A DNA stretch of 64,000 nucleotides from Rhodoferax sp. (GCF_013297935.1 NZ_JAAFIX010000001.1:248001-312000); one strand, 5' to 3'; shown: positions 16,782-26,208, counted from the stretch's first letter. Numbers and translations: made by a program. Notes: generated by a model from the sequence alone, not told the origin.

Positions 16782-17948
16782 TCACTGGGCCGCAGGGGCA
16801 CTGGCGGCTGCGGCTGGCGCTACGGAATCCATAGCGGAAGGTGCAGAGGATACGGGGGCTTGTGCACCTTTTTCCTTATAAACACTCACTTTTTGCCCGG
16901 GCGACAGCACATGGACACCGGCCACCACCACCTGCATGCCCGGCGTGAGGCCCTGCGTAATCACCGCGTCATTGCCGTCCGCGGTGGCCACCACCACAGC
17001 CTGCTGCTTGACGGTCATGCTGGCGGTGTCGAGCACCCAGACACTGCTACCGGCACCGGCCTTGAGCAAGGCGGTCGTCGGCAATTTAATGACCTGCACC
17101 GCGCCGCGGTCCAAGGCTTTGGGCACCACCGACACCGTGGTGCCCAGTGGCAAGACGTCTTTTGCCTCCAGCGCCACCTTGACCGTGAAAGTGCGCGTCA
17201 CGGGGTCGGCACTTGCAGCCACTTCACGCACGGTCCCCTCCAAGGTTGTTTTGCTGGCCCAGACCCGCACATCCACCTTGGAGCCCGGCTTGATGACCGC
17301 CACTTTGTCTTCCGGCACCGCAAACACCACATCCCGCGGGCCGGCTTGGGCGATTTGCACCACCGGCGTACCGGCTGCAACGACCTGGCCGACCTCGGCG
17401 CTCACGGCAGTCACTACACCGGACACGTCGGCCACCAAGGTGGTGTAGCCAGCCTGGTTGCCTTGGCTGTTGAGCTGGGCTTGCGCCTGCTCCAGCTGGG
17501 CCTGGGCCGCTTTGAGCGCGGTATCCCGGCGCTCCAGCTCCGCCCCGCTGATGAAGTTTTGATCGCGCAACTCTTTGTAGCGCTTGTAGTCGGCCGCGGC
17601 GAGGTCGCGGTTGGTTTGCGCTGCAGCCACCTGGGCGCGGGCAGCTTCGGTTGCGAGCTTGTAGTCCTGGGGGTCGAGCTGGGCAATCACCTGCCCGGCC
17701 TTCACGGTTTGCCCCAGCTCCACGGCCCGGCGCACCAGCTTGCCGCCCACCCGGAATCCGAGGCGGGATTCCACGCGCGCCCGCACATCGGCAGAAAACT
17801 CCAGGCTGGACTGCATGCTCCCCGCCCCCACCGTCATCAACTTGACGGCGCGGATGGGCTCCTCGGGCGGTGCCGGTTTGGAGCAGGCGGCCAGCAGCAC
17901 GACGCTGAGCAGAAGCGGCGTCGCAATCAGGATTTTGTGTGGGGACAT
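16782..17948 (-). CDS. RND efflux periplasmic adaptor lipoprotein (AcrA/MexA-like)
   Basis: A 388-residue membrane-fusion protein starting at the ATG at 17948. The signal peptide ends in the lipobox LLAAC (Cys22), so it is a lipoprotein. A split lipoyl domain (SRLGFRVGGKLVRRAVELGQ, then VVAAGTPVV) brackets a coiled-coil hairpin at about residues 100-165 (Gln/Ala-rich, AAAQTNRDLAAADYKRYKEL). A beta-barrel domain follows. It bridges the RND transporter to an outer-membrane channel. The gene is upstream of and coupled to the transporter gene, and divergent from hpnC. Confidence 0.9.
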   Translation of the reverse strand: MSPHKILIATPLLLSVVLLAACSKPAPPEEPIRAVKLMTVGAGSMQSSLEFSADVRARVESRLGFRVGGKLVRRAVELGQTVKAGQVIAQLDPQDYKLATEAARAQVAAAQTNRDLAAADYKRYKELRDQNFISGAELERRDTALKAAQAQLEQAQAQLNSQGNQAGYTTLVADVSGVVTAVSAEVGQVVAAGTPVVQIAQAGPRDVVFAVPEDKVAVIKPGSKVDVRVWASKTTLEGTVREVAASADPVTRTFTVKVALEAKDVLPLGTTVSVVPKALDRGAVQVIKLPTTALLKAGAGSSVWVLDTASMTVKQQAVVVATADGNDAVITQGLTPGMQVVVAGVHVLSPGQKVSVYKEKGAQAPVSSAPSAMDSVAPAAAASAPAAQ

Positions 17949-17998
17949 GGTGACAGGGCGTGAAGTTGAATAGGTAGGCCCCAACCCCGCAAACGAAG

Positions 17999-18020
17999 TT
18001 AATGACCAGTTGGTTAGTAA
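17999..18020. promoter_or_regulatory. Putative TetR-type operator upstream of the RND operon
   Basis: An imperfect inverted repeat: TTAATGACC, 4 bp, GGTTAGTAA (7 of 9 positions symmetrical). It lies 51 bp upstream of the adaptor ATG and 77 bp upstream of hpnC. The length and ACC...GGT core resemble sites of TetR/AcrR repressors that control RND pumps. No TetR gene is present in the window. Confidence 0.4.
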
Positions 18021-18096
18021 TTTAAGCGCCGCACTGATCTTTGTCAAGCCGGAGCCCTGTTGCCGGACGCTGGCGCCAGTGCGCCGGGCAGGCACA

Positions 18097-18972
18097 ATGC
18101 CGCCCATGCCTTCCCAGCCCGCCCCGACCGCCGCCGCGCCCGATGTCGCCGTTCCTATCACCCACTACGAGAACTTTCCGGTGGCCTCGGTGCTCTGCCC
18201 CCCGCACCTGCGTGCACCCATCGCGGCGATTTACCACTTTGCCCGCACTGCCGATGACATTGCCGACGAAGGCAACGCCAGCCCCGAAGAGCGCCTGGCC
18301 GAACTCGCGCTGTTTCGCTCCGGTTTAGCAGCAGAGCCCGCCGCCCTCGCCCGCTGGCCGCAGGTATTTGGCCCCTTGCGAACCCAGCGCCAGGCCCATG
18401 GACTGCCGGACGCTCTCTTGCACGCCCTTCTGGACGCGTTTGTTCAAGACATTGAAAAAACCCGCGCCGCCACTGGCTACCGCAACCATGCGGAGCTGCT
18501 GGACTATTGCAGCCGCTCGGCCAACCCGGTGGGCCGCCTGTTGTTGCACCTCTATGGCGTGCAAGACGCCGAGTCGCTGGCCATGAGCGACCACATTTGC
18601 TCTGCGCTGCAACTCATCAATTTCTGGCAAGACCTGAGCACCGACATCCCGCGCGGCCGCTTCTACCTGCCGCAAGACGAATGTGCGCGCTTCAACGTCA
18701 CCCAAGACGATGTGCTGACCCAAAAAGACACTTCATCCACTATCAAATTAATAGCTGCTTGCGCAGACACCGCGAGGGCTCACATGCAAAGAGGTGCTGA
18801 ACTCGTGCACCGCCTGCCGGGCCGCGCCGGCTGGGAGCTGCGCCTGGTGGTGCAAGGCGGCCTGCGGATTCTGGACAAAATTGCCGCCATGGACCACCGC
18901 ACCCTGGAACGCCGCCCCAAGCTGTATGTATGGGACTACGGGGTGATGATCTGGCGGGCTTTGTGGATGTGA
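18097..18972 (+). CDS. hpnC: Squalene synthase HpnC (hopanoid pathway)
   Basis: A protein of about 291 residues of the squalene/phytoene synthase family. The first Asp-rich motif is FARTADDIADEG and the second is NFWQDLSTDIPRGRFYLP. In bacteria with hpnCDE, HpnC converts presqualene diphosphate to hydroxysqualene, which HpnE reduces to squalene. ATG codons at 18097 and 18106 are both possible; upstream codons lie in the promoter region. Residues about 215-228 (IKLIAACADTARA) are encoded by a copy of the window's 40-nt dispersed element, where relatives have an ordinary helix. hpnD follows after 221 bp. Confidence 0.88.
   Translation: MPPMPSQPAPTAAAPDVAVPITHYENFPVASVLCPPHLRAPIAAIYHFARTADDIADEGNASPEERLAELALFRSGLAAEPAALARWPQVFGPLRTQRQAHGLPDALLHALLDAFVQDIEKTRAATGYRNHAELLDYCSRSANPVGRLLLHLYGVQDAESLAMSDHICSALQLINFWQDLSTDIPRGRFYLPQDECARFNVTQDDVLTQKDTSSTIKLIAACADTARAHMQRGAELVHRLPGRAGWELRLVVQGGLRILDKIAAMDHRTLERRPKLYVWDYGVMIWRALWM
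18741..18780 (+). repeat. 40-nt dispersed element, copy A (inside hpnC, sense)
   Basis: The core runs from TATCAAATT through ATAGCTGCTTGCGCA to AGGGCT, exactly 40 nt. It is read through in hpnC, with codons starting at core position 2. It is one of the copies closest to the consensus. Confidence 0.85.
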
Positions 18973-19019
18973 ATGCAAGGCAATATTGCAGCTGCTGACT
19001 GCCACCTATGAACGCCCAT

Positions 19020-19119
19020 GCTGACAAGGGGCGGGCTGTGCGTTTTGCGTAGGTCAAGGAGGAGCCCGCGCAGCGGGCGGGGGACACGAAGCAAAGCGCA
19101 TTGCCCGCCTGTTGTCAGC
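19020..19119. repeat. Long inverted repeat between hpnC and hpnD
   Basis: Two 29-nt arms (19020-19048 and 19091-19119) are complementary at about 23 positions, sharing GCTGACAA, GGCGGGC and TTTGC blocks. Between them sits a smaller perfect hairpin, GCCCGC with GCGGGC (19064-19078). The whole can fold into a large cruciform or RNA stem in the 221-bp gap between hpnC and hpnD. It may be a REP-like element or an expression-control structure. Confidence 0.7.
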
Positions 19120-19193
19120 GCCACGTTATGAGCCGGAGAAGGGCACTCGCTGCGTCCAAAAACCAAAGCTCTGCCTCAACGACAATACCCACC

Positions 19194-20033
19194 ATGACTC
19201 CAGAGCAATACGTCCAGGACAAAGCCGCCGCCTCCGGCAGCAGCTTTTACTACGCCTTTCTTTTCCTGCCCGCGCCGCGCCGGGCTGCCATTACCGCCTT
19301 TTATGCCTTCTGCCGGGAGGTCGATGACGTGGTGGACGACATGGTCGACGCCGGAGTGGCCGCCACCAAGCTTGCCTGGTGGCGCAACGAGGTGCAGCAA
19401 TCCTTCAAGGGCAGCCCCACCCACCCGGTGATGAAGGCGCTGATACCGCACGCCAGCACCTACACCATCGAAGCCCGCCACCTGCTGGCGGTGATTGACG
19501 GCTGCCAGATGGACCTGGAGCAAACCCGTTACCTCGACTACCCCGGCCTGCAGCGCTACTGCCATCTGGTGGCCGGCGTGGTGGGCGAGGTGGCCGCCGG
19601 CATCTTCGGCCAGACGGACCCGCAAACCACCGCCTATGCCCACAAGCTGGGCCAAGCCCTGCAGCTCACCAACATCTTGCGCGATGTGGGCGAAGACGCC
19701 ATGCGCGGGCGCATCTACCTGCCCGTCAATGAGCTGCAGCAGTTTGATGTGAAGGCCCATGAGATTTTGAAGCGCACCTACTCCGACCGCTTTGTCGCGC
19801 TCATGTGCTTTCAGGCCCAGCGCGCGCAAGGCTTGTACGACGAAGCCCTGGCCCTGCTCCCCGCCGCAGACCGCCGCGCCCAAAAGCCCGGGCTGATGAT
19901 GGCCAGCATCTACCGCGCCCTGCTCACCGAAATTGAGCGCGACAACTTTCAGGTGCTGCACCAGCGCGTCAGCCTCACCCCGCTGCGCAAATTCTGGTTG
20001 GCGTGGAAGGTGCAGGCGCTGGGTCGTCTGTGA
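19194..20033 (+). CDS. hpnD: Presqualene diphosphate synthase HpnD
   Basis: A 279-residue squalene/phytoene synthase homologue. Motifs are CREVDDVVDDMVD (first Asp-rich) and LRDVGEDAMRGRIYLP (second Asp-rich). HpnD condenses two farnesyl diphosphates to presqualene diphosphate, the first committed step towards squalene and hopanoids. The start MTPEQYVQDKA at 19194 matches the usual family N-terminus. hpnE follows, with a dispersed repeat in the gap. Confidence 0.92.
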   Translation: MTPEQYVQDKAAASGSSFYYAFLFLPAPRRAAITAFYAFCREVDDVVDDMVDAGVAATKLAWWRNEVQQSFKGSPTHPVMKALIPHASTYTIEARHLLAVIDGCQMDLEQTRYLDYPGLQRYCHLVAGVVGEVAAGIFGQTDPQTTAYAHKLGQALQLTNILRDVGEDAMRGRIYLPVNELQQFDVKAHEILKRTYSDRFVALMCFQAQRAQGLYDEALALLPAADRRAQKPGLMMASIYRALLTEIERDNFQVLHQRVSLTPLRKFWLAWKVQALGRL

Positions 20034-20038
20034 ACATG

Positions 20039-20115
20039 GCCCCCACGCTCCACCGCTTCGCGGGTCGCTGCCCCCCAAGGGGGTGCGGCTCTCACCTCGA
20101 GGCGGCCCTGCGGTG
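20039..20115 (+). repeat. Dispersed GC-rich repeat, family 2, copy 1
   Basis: A 33-nt block (CCCCCACGCTCC, CCGCT, CGCGGGTCGCTGCCCCCC) starts 6 bp after the hpnD stop codon. It recurs with two substitutions at 52730, where it again follows a stop codon. Looser similarity continues through a GGCGGCCC stretch. Confidence 0.8.
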
Positions 20116-20160
20116 GAGCCCGGCCACCACGCCCCGCGGCGCTACGGCTATCGCTGGCCC

Positions 20161-21477
20161 ATGCGCGTAGCCATCGTCGGCGCCGGCTGGGCCGGCATGG
20201 CTGCGGCGGTTCGCGCAACGCAAGCCGGGCATCGCGCTATTGTTTTTGAAGCAGCCCGCGCAGTCGGGGGGCGGGCTAGAGCCCTCAACAGCACCTTACC
20301 CGATGGCAGACCGGTAGTGCTGGACAACGGCCAGCACATTTTGATCGGCGCCTACACCCGCACGCTAGAGCTCATGCGCACCGTAGGCGCAGACCCGGCC
20401 AGCCACCTGTTGCGCTTGCCGTTGGATTTGCGTTTTCCCGATGGCGAGGGCCTGTACCTCCCTGCGTGGCCCAGCCCGCTCGACGCACTGGCCGGCATGG
20501 CCACAGCACAAGGCTGGAACGGGCGCGACCGGTGGAGCCTGTTGCGCGCCTCGGTGGGCTGGCAACTCGCGGGTTTCCGGTGCGTGCCGGGCACCAGCGT
20601 GGCGACGTTGTGCCGCAGCCTCAGCCCCACCGTTATCGCCAGCCTGATTGACCCCCTGTGCGTGTCGGCCCTCAACACCCCGGCGGAGAGGGCCTGCGGT
20701 CAGGTCTTTTTGACCGTGTTGCGCGACTCGCTGTTCGGTGGCCGCGGCAGTTCCAACCTGCTGTTGCCCACCACCGATCTGGCCACCTTGTTTCCGGCCA
20801 CGGCAGCCCAGTGGCTGCACGCCCGGGGTGCAGAGCTGCGCACTGGGGCACGGGTGGCAGCCTTGCAAGTCGACGACACCGGTGGCCCCAACGGGCCACG
20901 CTGGCACGTCGATGGCGAAGCCTTTGACGCAGTGATTTGGGCCACTTCATGCTCCAATGCGGCGTCAGCCCTTACAGGTTCTTCGCAAGACGCTCCTGAA
21001 ACCATAGCAAACTCATTGCGTGCATGGGCCGGCACCGCCTCGGCCCTGCAGTTTGAGGCCATCGCCACGGTCTACGCCTACGCCCCGACTGCCGCTTTGC
21101 CCCGCCCCATGGTGGCTTTGCGCAGCGACGCGGCCCACCCCGCCCAGTTCGTGTTTGACCGGGGCCGGCTGGACGGCCAGCACGGCCTGCTGGCTTTTGT
21201 GGTGAGTGCCAGTGAAGGCGACAAAAGCGCCCTGGAGCACCAGGTGCTGAACCAGGCCCGCACCCAGCTGGGCCTGGAACTGGTGCCAGTGCAAACCGTG
21301 GTGGAAAAGCGCGCCACCTTCGCCTGCACGCCTGCAGTGCAGCGCCCGCCGCTGGCAATTGCGCCCGGACTGTGGGCCTGTGGCGACTATGTAGCAGGCC
21401 CCTACCCAGCCACCCTCGAAGGTGCGGTTCGCAGCGGCACAGATGCGGCAGCGCAATTAGGCAAGGCCGTGCACTGA
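20161..21477 (+). CDS. hpnE: Hydroxysqualene dehydroxylase HpnE (FAD-dependent)
   Basis: A 438-residue amine-oxidase/phytoene-desaturase-type flavoprotein. The N-terminal FAD site is VAIVGAGWAGMAAAVRATQAG, followed by VGGRARAL; the C-terminal FAD motif ends WACGDYVAGPYPATLEGAVRSG. HpnE reduces hydroxysqualene to squalene. The ATG at 20161 directly precedes the nucleotide-binding strand, as in the family. Residues about 269-282 (ALTGSSQDAPETIAN) come from an antisense copy of the 40-nt element and appear to be an insertion before the conserved ASALQFEAIATVY stretch. Confidence 0.9.
   Translation: MRVAIVGAGWAGMAAAVRATQAGHRAIVFEAARAVGGRARALNSTLPDGRPVVLDNGQHILIGAYTRTLELMRTVGADPASHLLRLPLDLRFPDGEGLYLPAWPSPLDALAGMATAQGWNGRDRWSLLRASVGWQLAGFRCVPGTSVATLCRSLSPTVIASLIDPLCVSALNTPAERACGQVFLTVLRDSLFGGRGSSNLLLPTTDLATLFPATAAQWLHARGAELRTGARVAALQVDDTGGPNGPRWHVDGEAFDAVIWATSCSNAASALTGSSQDAPETIANSLRAWAGTASALQFEAIATVYAYAPTAALPRPMVALRSDAAHPAQFVFDRGRLDGQHGLLAFVVSASEGDKSALEHQVLNQARTQLGLELVPVQTVVEKRATFACTPAVQRPPLAIAPGLWACGDYVAGPYPATLEGAVRSGTDAAAQLGKAVH
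20967..21006 (-). repeat. 40-nt dispersed element, copy B (inside hpnE, antisense)
   Basis: On the minus strand the core runs TATGGTTTC, AGCGTCTTGCG and AAGGGCT, 40 nt. It is read on the opposite strand by hpnE, with codons that are complements of core triplets 1-3, 4-6 and so on. Confidence 0.75.
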
Positions 21478-21567
21478 GCTCAGGCGCCCGGGAGACAAAT
21501 TGCGGGAAAACAGCAAGGCGCCGCGCTAGACTGATCACCGCGGTATTTGGAGACGATCTTGAAACTC

Positions 21568-23958
21568 ATGTTGAAACTCATAGGCGGCCTGCTGGCCCTG
21601 GTATTGCTGGCCGCTGGAGGTGTAGGCGGCTGGTACCTCTACCAAAAGCAACCTGTGCGCAGCGGCGTTATTGAGCTCCAGCGGCTCCAGGGCAAAGTCA
21701 CGGTGCGCTACGACGAGCGCGGGGTTCCCCATATCAGCGCCGACAACGAGGCCGACCTGTACCGTGCCCTGGGCTATGTCCATGCCCAGGACCGTTTATT
21801 TCAAATGGAGATGGTGCGGCGCTTGGCCAACGGTGAATTGGCCGAAGTGCTGGGCCCCAAGCTGCTGGAAGTGGACAAGCTGTTCCGCACCCTCGGCCTG
21901 CGTGAGTACGCCAAGAAAGTCGTTGCTGCTATGGACCGCAAAGCGCCTGAAAACCAGGCCATGCTCAACTACCTGGACGGGGTGAACCAGTGGCAAGACA
22001 GCCACCGGGCCCCGCTGGAGTTCGATGTGCTGGGCATTTCCCAGCAACCCTTCACCGCTGAAGACACCTACGCAGTGGGCGGCTACCTCGCGTACAGCTT
22101 TGCCACCGCACTCCGCACCGATCCGTTGATGACCTTCATCCGCGACAAACTGGGTGCCGACTACCTGCGCGCTTTTGACATCGATTGGCACCCCGAGGGC
22201 GTCATGACACCACTGGCCGGCATGGGCTCCAGCGACTGGGACAGCCTCCAGCGCATCGCCACGGCCAGTCTGCAAGCCACCGAGTTGGGCGGAATCCCGC
22301 TGATCGAAGGCAGCAACGCCTGGGCTGTATCGGGCAAGCGCAGCGCCTCGGGTAGCCCGATGCTGGCGGGCGACCCGCACATCTCTTTCTCGGCACCGGC
22401 GGTATGGTACGAGGCGCACCTGAGTGCGCCGGGGTTTGAGATATTCGGGCATTTCCAGGCCCTCAATCCTATGGCGTTTCTGGGGCATAACCACGATTTC
22501 GGCTGGAGCATGACCATGTTCCAGAACGACGACATGGACCTGATCGCCGAGCAGTTGAACCCGGCGAACCCGCAACAAGTCTGGCACGAGGGAAAGTGGG
22601 TGGACATGGTCACCCGCTCCGAACTCATTCAAGTCAAAGGGGCGGCACCCCAGCGCATTCAGCTGCGCAGCACCCCACAGGGCCCGGTGATCAATGACGC
22701 GTTCAAAGACAGCCTGGGAACGCGCCCCATTTCCCTGTGGTGGGCTTTTTACGCCACCGAAAACACCACCTTGCGCGGCTTGTACGAGCTCAACCGGGCG
22801 GACACGCTGGCCAAAGCCCGGGACGCCGCCACCCTGATTCACGCACCGGGGCTCAACGTGGTCTGGGCGAATGCTGAGGGCGACATCGGCTGGTGGGCTG
22901 CGGCCCAACTGCCGCAGCGCCCACTGGGTGTCAACCCTGTGTTTATTCTGGACGCAGCCAAAGGCGAGGCCGAGAAACCGGGGTTTTATGCCTTCCGCTT
23001 CAACCCGCAGGAGGAAAACCCCGCCCGGGGCTACATCCTCTCAGCCAACCACCAGCCCCAGCCCAAAAGCGGCGTGCCGGTCCCCGGCTACTACAACCTG
23101 CCGGATCGGGCCCAGCGGCTGGACGCCTTGCTGAACGCGCCCGATGTGAAATGGACCAGCGTGGACACCCGCAAGCTCCAGCTCGATGTGGCCAACAACT
23201 TTGCCCCCCGCATCCTGCGCAACTTGATTCCGGTGATGGCGGCAGTCGTCACCGACCCTAACGAAAAGGCATTCATGGAGCCCCTCACCAAGTGGGACAG
23301 TGCCTACACCGAGGACAGCATTGCCGCCACGCTCTTCACGCAAATGATGTATGAGCTGTCCAAAGCCGCTTTTGCCGACGAACTGGGCCCGGTTCAGTTT
23401 GAGAACTTGGCGAAATCCCGCGCGCTGGATTTCGCCTTGCCCCTGCTGGTGGCAGACCCCCTATCACCGTGGTGGGACGATGTCAGCACCCCGGCCAAAG
23501 AGAGCCACTTTGAGACGGTGCGCATAGCGTGGTCCAACACGCTCAAGCACTTGCAGGGCCTCTACGGCACCAGCCTGCTGGACTGGCGCTGGGGCGTGGC
23601 CCACACCCTGACGCAAGGGCATCCGCTGGGCCGGCAAAAGCCCTTGGACAAAATTTTTGATGTGGGGCCGTTTCCGGTGCCCGGCGGGCGTGAAACGCCC
23701 AACAATTTCTCCAGCCCCTGGGGACCGGCGCCGTGGGCGGTGACCTATGGACCGTCCACCCGCCGCGTTATCGACTTCGCGGATGCGGGCAAGGCCGTGG
23801 GCATTAACCCCCTCGGGCAGAGCGGAGTCTGGCCCGACAAACACTATGCCGATCAGACCGAGAAATACGTCAAAGGCGAGTACGTGCGCATGTGGCTCGA
23901 CGAGGCCGACGTGGCCGCCCGCACCGAGAGCACCCTCACCCTCAGGCCGGCGCGTTAA
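21568..23958 (+). CDS. Penicillin acylase family N-terminal-nucleophile hydrolase
   Basis: About 796 residues, the normal precursor length. An N-terminal membrane or signal segment (LIGGLLALVLLAAGGVGGWY) is followed by the alpha subunit (ERGVPHISADNEADLYRALG). The processing site lies before the nucleophile Ser near residue 249 in EGSNAWAVSG, and the beta subunit continues with DPHISFSAPAVWYEAHL. The precursor is cut autocatalytically into two chains in the periplasm. Natural substrates of such enzymes include acyl-homoserine lactones and N-acyl amino acids; penicillin is unlikely to be physiological. GGAGA at 21548 favours a TTG start at 21559; the ATG at 21568 is the alternative used here. 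It lies 90 bp after hpnE. Confidence 0.88.
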   Translation: MLKLIGGLLALVLLAAGGVGGWYLYQKQPVRSGVIELQRLQGKVTVRYDERGVPHISADNEADLYRALGYVHAQDRLFQMEMVRRLANGELAEVLGPKLLEVDKLFRTLGLREYAKKVVAAMDRKAPENQAMLNYLDGVNQWQDSHRAPLEFDVLGISQQPFTAEDTYAVGGYLAYSFATALRTDPLMTFIRDKLGADYLRAFDIDWHPEGVMTPLAGMGSSDWDSLQRIATASLQATELGGIPLIEGSNAWAVSGKRSASGSPMLAGDPHISFSAPAVWYEAHLSAPGFEIFGHFQALNPMAFLGHNHDFGWSMTMFQNDDMDLIAEQLNPANPQQVWHEGKWVDMVTRSELIQVKGAAPQRIQLRSTPQGPVINDAFKDSLGTRPISLWWAFYATENTTLRGLYELNRADTLAKARDAATLIHAPGLNVVWANAEGDIGWWAAAQLPQRPLGVNPVFILDAAKGEAEKPGFYAFRFNPQEENPARGYILSANHQPQPKSGVPVPGYYNLPDRAQRLDALLNAPDVKWTSVDTRKLQLDVANNFAPRILRNLIPVMAAVVTDPNEKAFMEPLTKWDSAYTEDSIAATLFTQMMYELSKAAFADELGPVQFENLAKSRALDFALPLLVADPLSPWWDDVSTPAKESHFETVRIAWSNTLKHLQGLYGTSLLDWRWGVAHTLTQGHPLGRQKPLDKIFDVGPFPVPGGRETPNNFSSPWGPAPWAVTYGPSTRRVIDFADAGKAVGINPLGQSGVWPDKHYADQTEKYVKGEYVRMWLDEADVAARTESTLTLRPAR

Positions 23959-24643
23959 GCAGGTCCTGCAGCTCCTTCAGGCTGGCCACGGTGGCATGGG
24001 GGTGTTGCGGGAAGGTCCACAGGTGCTCCTCCCGGTTCACCCACACGGTTTGCATGCCCACCCCGAGCGCCCCCAGCACATCGAGCGCGGCGTCATCCCC
24101 GATGTGCAGCACCTCACTCGGTTGGACGTTAACCGCCGCGCAGGCGGCCTCAAAAATCCGCGGGTCGGGCTTGCCGACACCGGCATCCCGGGCGCTGACG
24201 CTGGCCGCGAAATAGCGGCCGATCCCCACGCGGTGCACATCCGCATTGCCGTTGCTGACCGCCACCACCGGCCATTTGGACGACAAAGCTTGCAAGAGCG
24301 CAATCGCATCCTCGAACAGGTCGACCTGCATGCGGGCGTCAAAAAACACCTCAAAGGCGGGCTCGGCCAGTTCCGCTGGCTCCCCGCTGCGTTGCAAGGC
24401 CAGCCGGATGGACTCGCGGCGCAGCACGCTCAGGTCGTGGGCATGGGCCGCCCACTGGGCTTCGGTGTCGGCACGCAATATCTGGCGCTGGTGCGGGTCG
24501 GCGTACAGCAGAGCTGTCCGGGGCGCGTGGGCGAGCAGCCAGGCGTGCAACAGGTCTTCAGCCCGGTGAATGGCCGGCCACACCGGCCACAGGGTGTCGT
24601 CCAGATCCAGGGTAATGGCGCGAATGCAGTTCAAATTCAGCAT
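23942..24643 (-). CDS. HAD-superfamily hydrolase
   Basis: A 233-residue haloacid-dehalogenase-type phosphatase. Motif I is TLDLDDTLW, motif II is VAVSNGN, motif III is GVGKPDPRIF and motif IV is HIGDDAALDVLGA. The cap lies between motifs I and II (C1 type). The likely activity is a small-molecule phosphatase; the substrate is not predictable. The start is set at MLNLNCIRA (24643), just before motif I. Its 3' end overlaps the penicillin-acylase gene by 17 bp in convergent orientation. Confidence 0.85.
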   Translation of the reverse strand: MLNLNCIRAITLDLDDTLWPVWPAIHRAEDLLHAWLLAHAPRTALLYADPHQRQILRADTEAQWAAHAHDLSVLRRESIRLALQRSGEPAELAEPAFEVFFDARMQVDLFEDAIALLQALSSKWPVVAVSNGNADVHRVGIGRYFAASVSARDAGVGKPDPRIFEAACAAVNVQPSEVLHIGDDAALDVLGALGVGMQTVWVNREEHLWTFPQHPHATVASLKELQDLLNAPA

Positions 24644-24772
24644 AGAGCAGTTCGCGGCCGCATGGCAGCCGCCCTCAACAACAGAGAAAGGTGTGAGGGT
24701 ACACACAAAGCGTGCCGCACCGGCGCACCCGCGCAGCTACCATCAGGCTTATTGCTTTTTTATCCAGCCCCT

Positions 24773-25075
24773 ATGCCCGCTATGACGCTCGATATGCCCA
24801 TCCCCACCGGTGAACAACTCAAGGCAGCCCGCATTGCAGCCGGCCTGAACCAGGCCCAAGCGGCCGAACTGCTGGGCTTCGCCGTGCAGACCGGAAGCCG
24901 CGGCGGCCTGCAGTCGCGGACCTGGCAAGCGCTGGAAAGCCCGACCGATGACCGAAACATGCAAGGACCGGTCTTTGCCATGTTTTTGCTGCTCACCGGC
25001 CAGCACCCTACCCTTGTGCTGCAACCTAAAACGCTGGCCGAACCCTCTTCCGGTGCAGATTCCACCGACCTCTGA
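24773..25075 (+). CDS. Small helix-turn-helix (XRE-like) DNA-binding protein
   Basis: A 100-residue protein starting [10 protein letters not shown] at 24773. Residues 15-55 look like an XRE-type helix-turn-helix ([20 protein letters not shown]). The recognition helix is interrupted by a Gly/Arg-rich loop ([13 protein letters not shown]). The C-terminal part is a hydrophobic helix ([12 protein letters not shown]). It lies 29 bp upstream of hemH on the same strand and may be cotranscribed with it. Its target is unknown. Confidence 0.65.
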   Translation: MPAMTLDMPIPTGEQLKAARIAAGLNQAQAAELLGFAVQTGSRGGLQSRTWQALESPTDDRNMQGPVFAMFLLLTGQHPTLVLQPKTLAEPSSGADSTDL

Positions 25076-25104
25076 TATCCCCTGTTCACGGACCCTTTTT
25101 CCCC

Positions 25105-26208
25105 ATGGCACTTCCCTCCCCCTTCGCTGCTGAACCCCCGTACACCCACGGCCAGGCCGCCCGCACCGCCGTGTTGCTGTGCAACCTCGGCACGCCGGAT
25201 GAGCCCACCACACCCGCGGTGCGCCGCTACCTCGCAGAGTTTTTGAGCGACCACCGCGTGGTCGAAATTCCGCGGCTGCTGTGGCTTTTGATCCTGCACG
25301 GCATCATCCTGAGGTTCCGGCCTGCCAAGTCGGCCGCCAAATACGCCAGCATCTGGACCCCCGAAGGCTCACCCCTCAAGGTCTGGACCGAAAAGCAAGC
25401 CAAGCTGCTCCAAGGCTGGCTAGGGCAACGCAACCACCACGTCAAGGTCCGCTGGGCCATGCGCTACGGCAGCACCAACATTGCCTCGCAACTCAGCGCC
25501 ATGAAGGCCGAGGGTGTGACCCGTGTGCTGGTGGTACCCGCCTACCCGCAATACAGCGCGACCACCACCGCCAGTGTGTTTGATGCCGTGTATGCCTGGG
25601 CCGCCACCACCCGCTCCATTCCCGAATTGCGGTTTGTGAACCATTACCACGACCATGGCGGCTACATCTCCGCACTGGCCGCGAGTGTGGAGCGCTATTG
25701 GCGCGCACACGGCCGGCCTGACAAGCTGGTCATGAGTTTTCATGGCGTACCCGAGCGGACTTTGCATCTGGGTGACATCTACCACTGCGAGTGCTTCAAG
25801 ACTGCCCGTCTGCTGTCCGAGGCTCTGGGGCTCCGCAAAGACCAGTTTCAGGTCACCTTCCAGTCACGGCTGGGTCGCGCCAAATGGCTGGAGCCCTACA
25901 CCGAGCCCACCTTGATTGCGATGGGCAAGGCCGGCGTGGAGCGCGTAGACGTGATCTGCCCCGGCTTTACCAGCGACTGCCTAGAAACGCTGGAAGAAAT
26001 CAACATGGAAGCGCGCGAAGCGTTTCTACATGAGGGTGGCAAAGAGTTCCATTACATCCCGTGCCTCAACGACGACCCGGAGTGGATCACCGCTCTGTGC
26101 CAGCTCACCGAAACCCACCTGAGCGGCTGGCCGATCCGACAAGCGCCGGACGCAGACGCTCTGGCAGCCTCCCGTTCGGCCGCATTGGCGCTGGGTGCCA
26201 AAAAATAA
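25105..26208 (+). CDS. hemH: Ferrochelatase
   Basis: A 367-residue protein of normal length for proteobacterial ferrochelatase. It starts with the typical [14 protein letters not shown] and contains the catalytic His in [12 protein letters not shown]. The metal/porphyrin-site region ends in [17 protein letters not shown] with its conserved Glu. It inserts ferrous iron into protoporphyrin IX at the last step of heme synthesis, on the inner face of the membrane. A short HTH gene precedes it and slyX follows 57 bp downstream. Confidence 0.96.
   Translation: MALPSPFAAEPPYTHGQAARTAVLLCNLGTPDEPTTPAVRRYLAEFLSDHRVVEIPRLLWLLILHGIILRFRPAKSAAKYASIWTPEGSPLKVWTEKQAKLLQGWLGQRNHHVKVRWAMRYGSTNIASQLSAMKAEGVTRVLVVPAYPQYSATTTASVFDAVYAWAATTRSIPELRFVNHYHDHGGYISALAASVERYWRAHGRPDKLVMSFHGVPERTLHLGDIYHCECFKTARLLSEALGLRKDQFQVTFQSRLGRAKWLEPYTEPTLIAMGKAGVERVDVICPGFTSDCLETLEEINMEAREAFLHEGGKEFHYIPCLNDDPEWITALCQLTETHLSGWPIRQAPDADALAASRSAALALGAKK

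Noticed and set aside
23747..24772. Plus-strand reading frame opposite the HAD gene that continues into the HTH gene
   Set aside because: The HTH protein has its own ATG at 24773; the upstream part has no domain and overlaps two well-supported genes.
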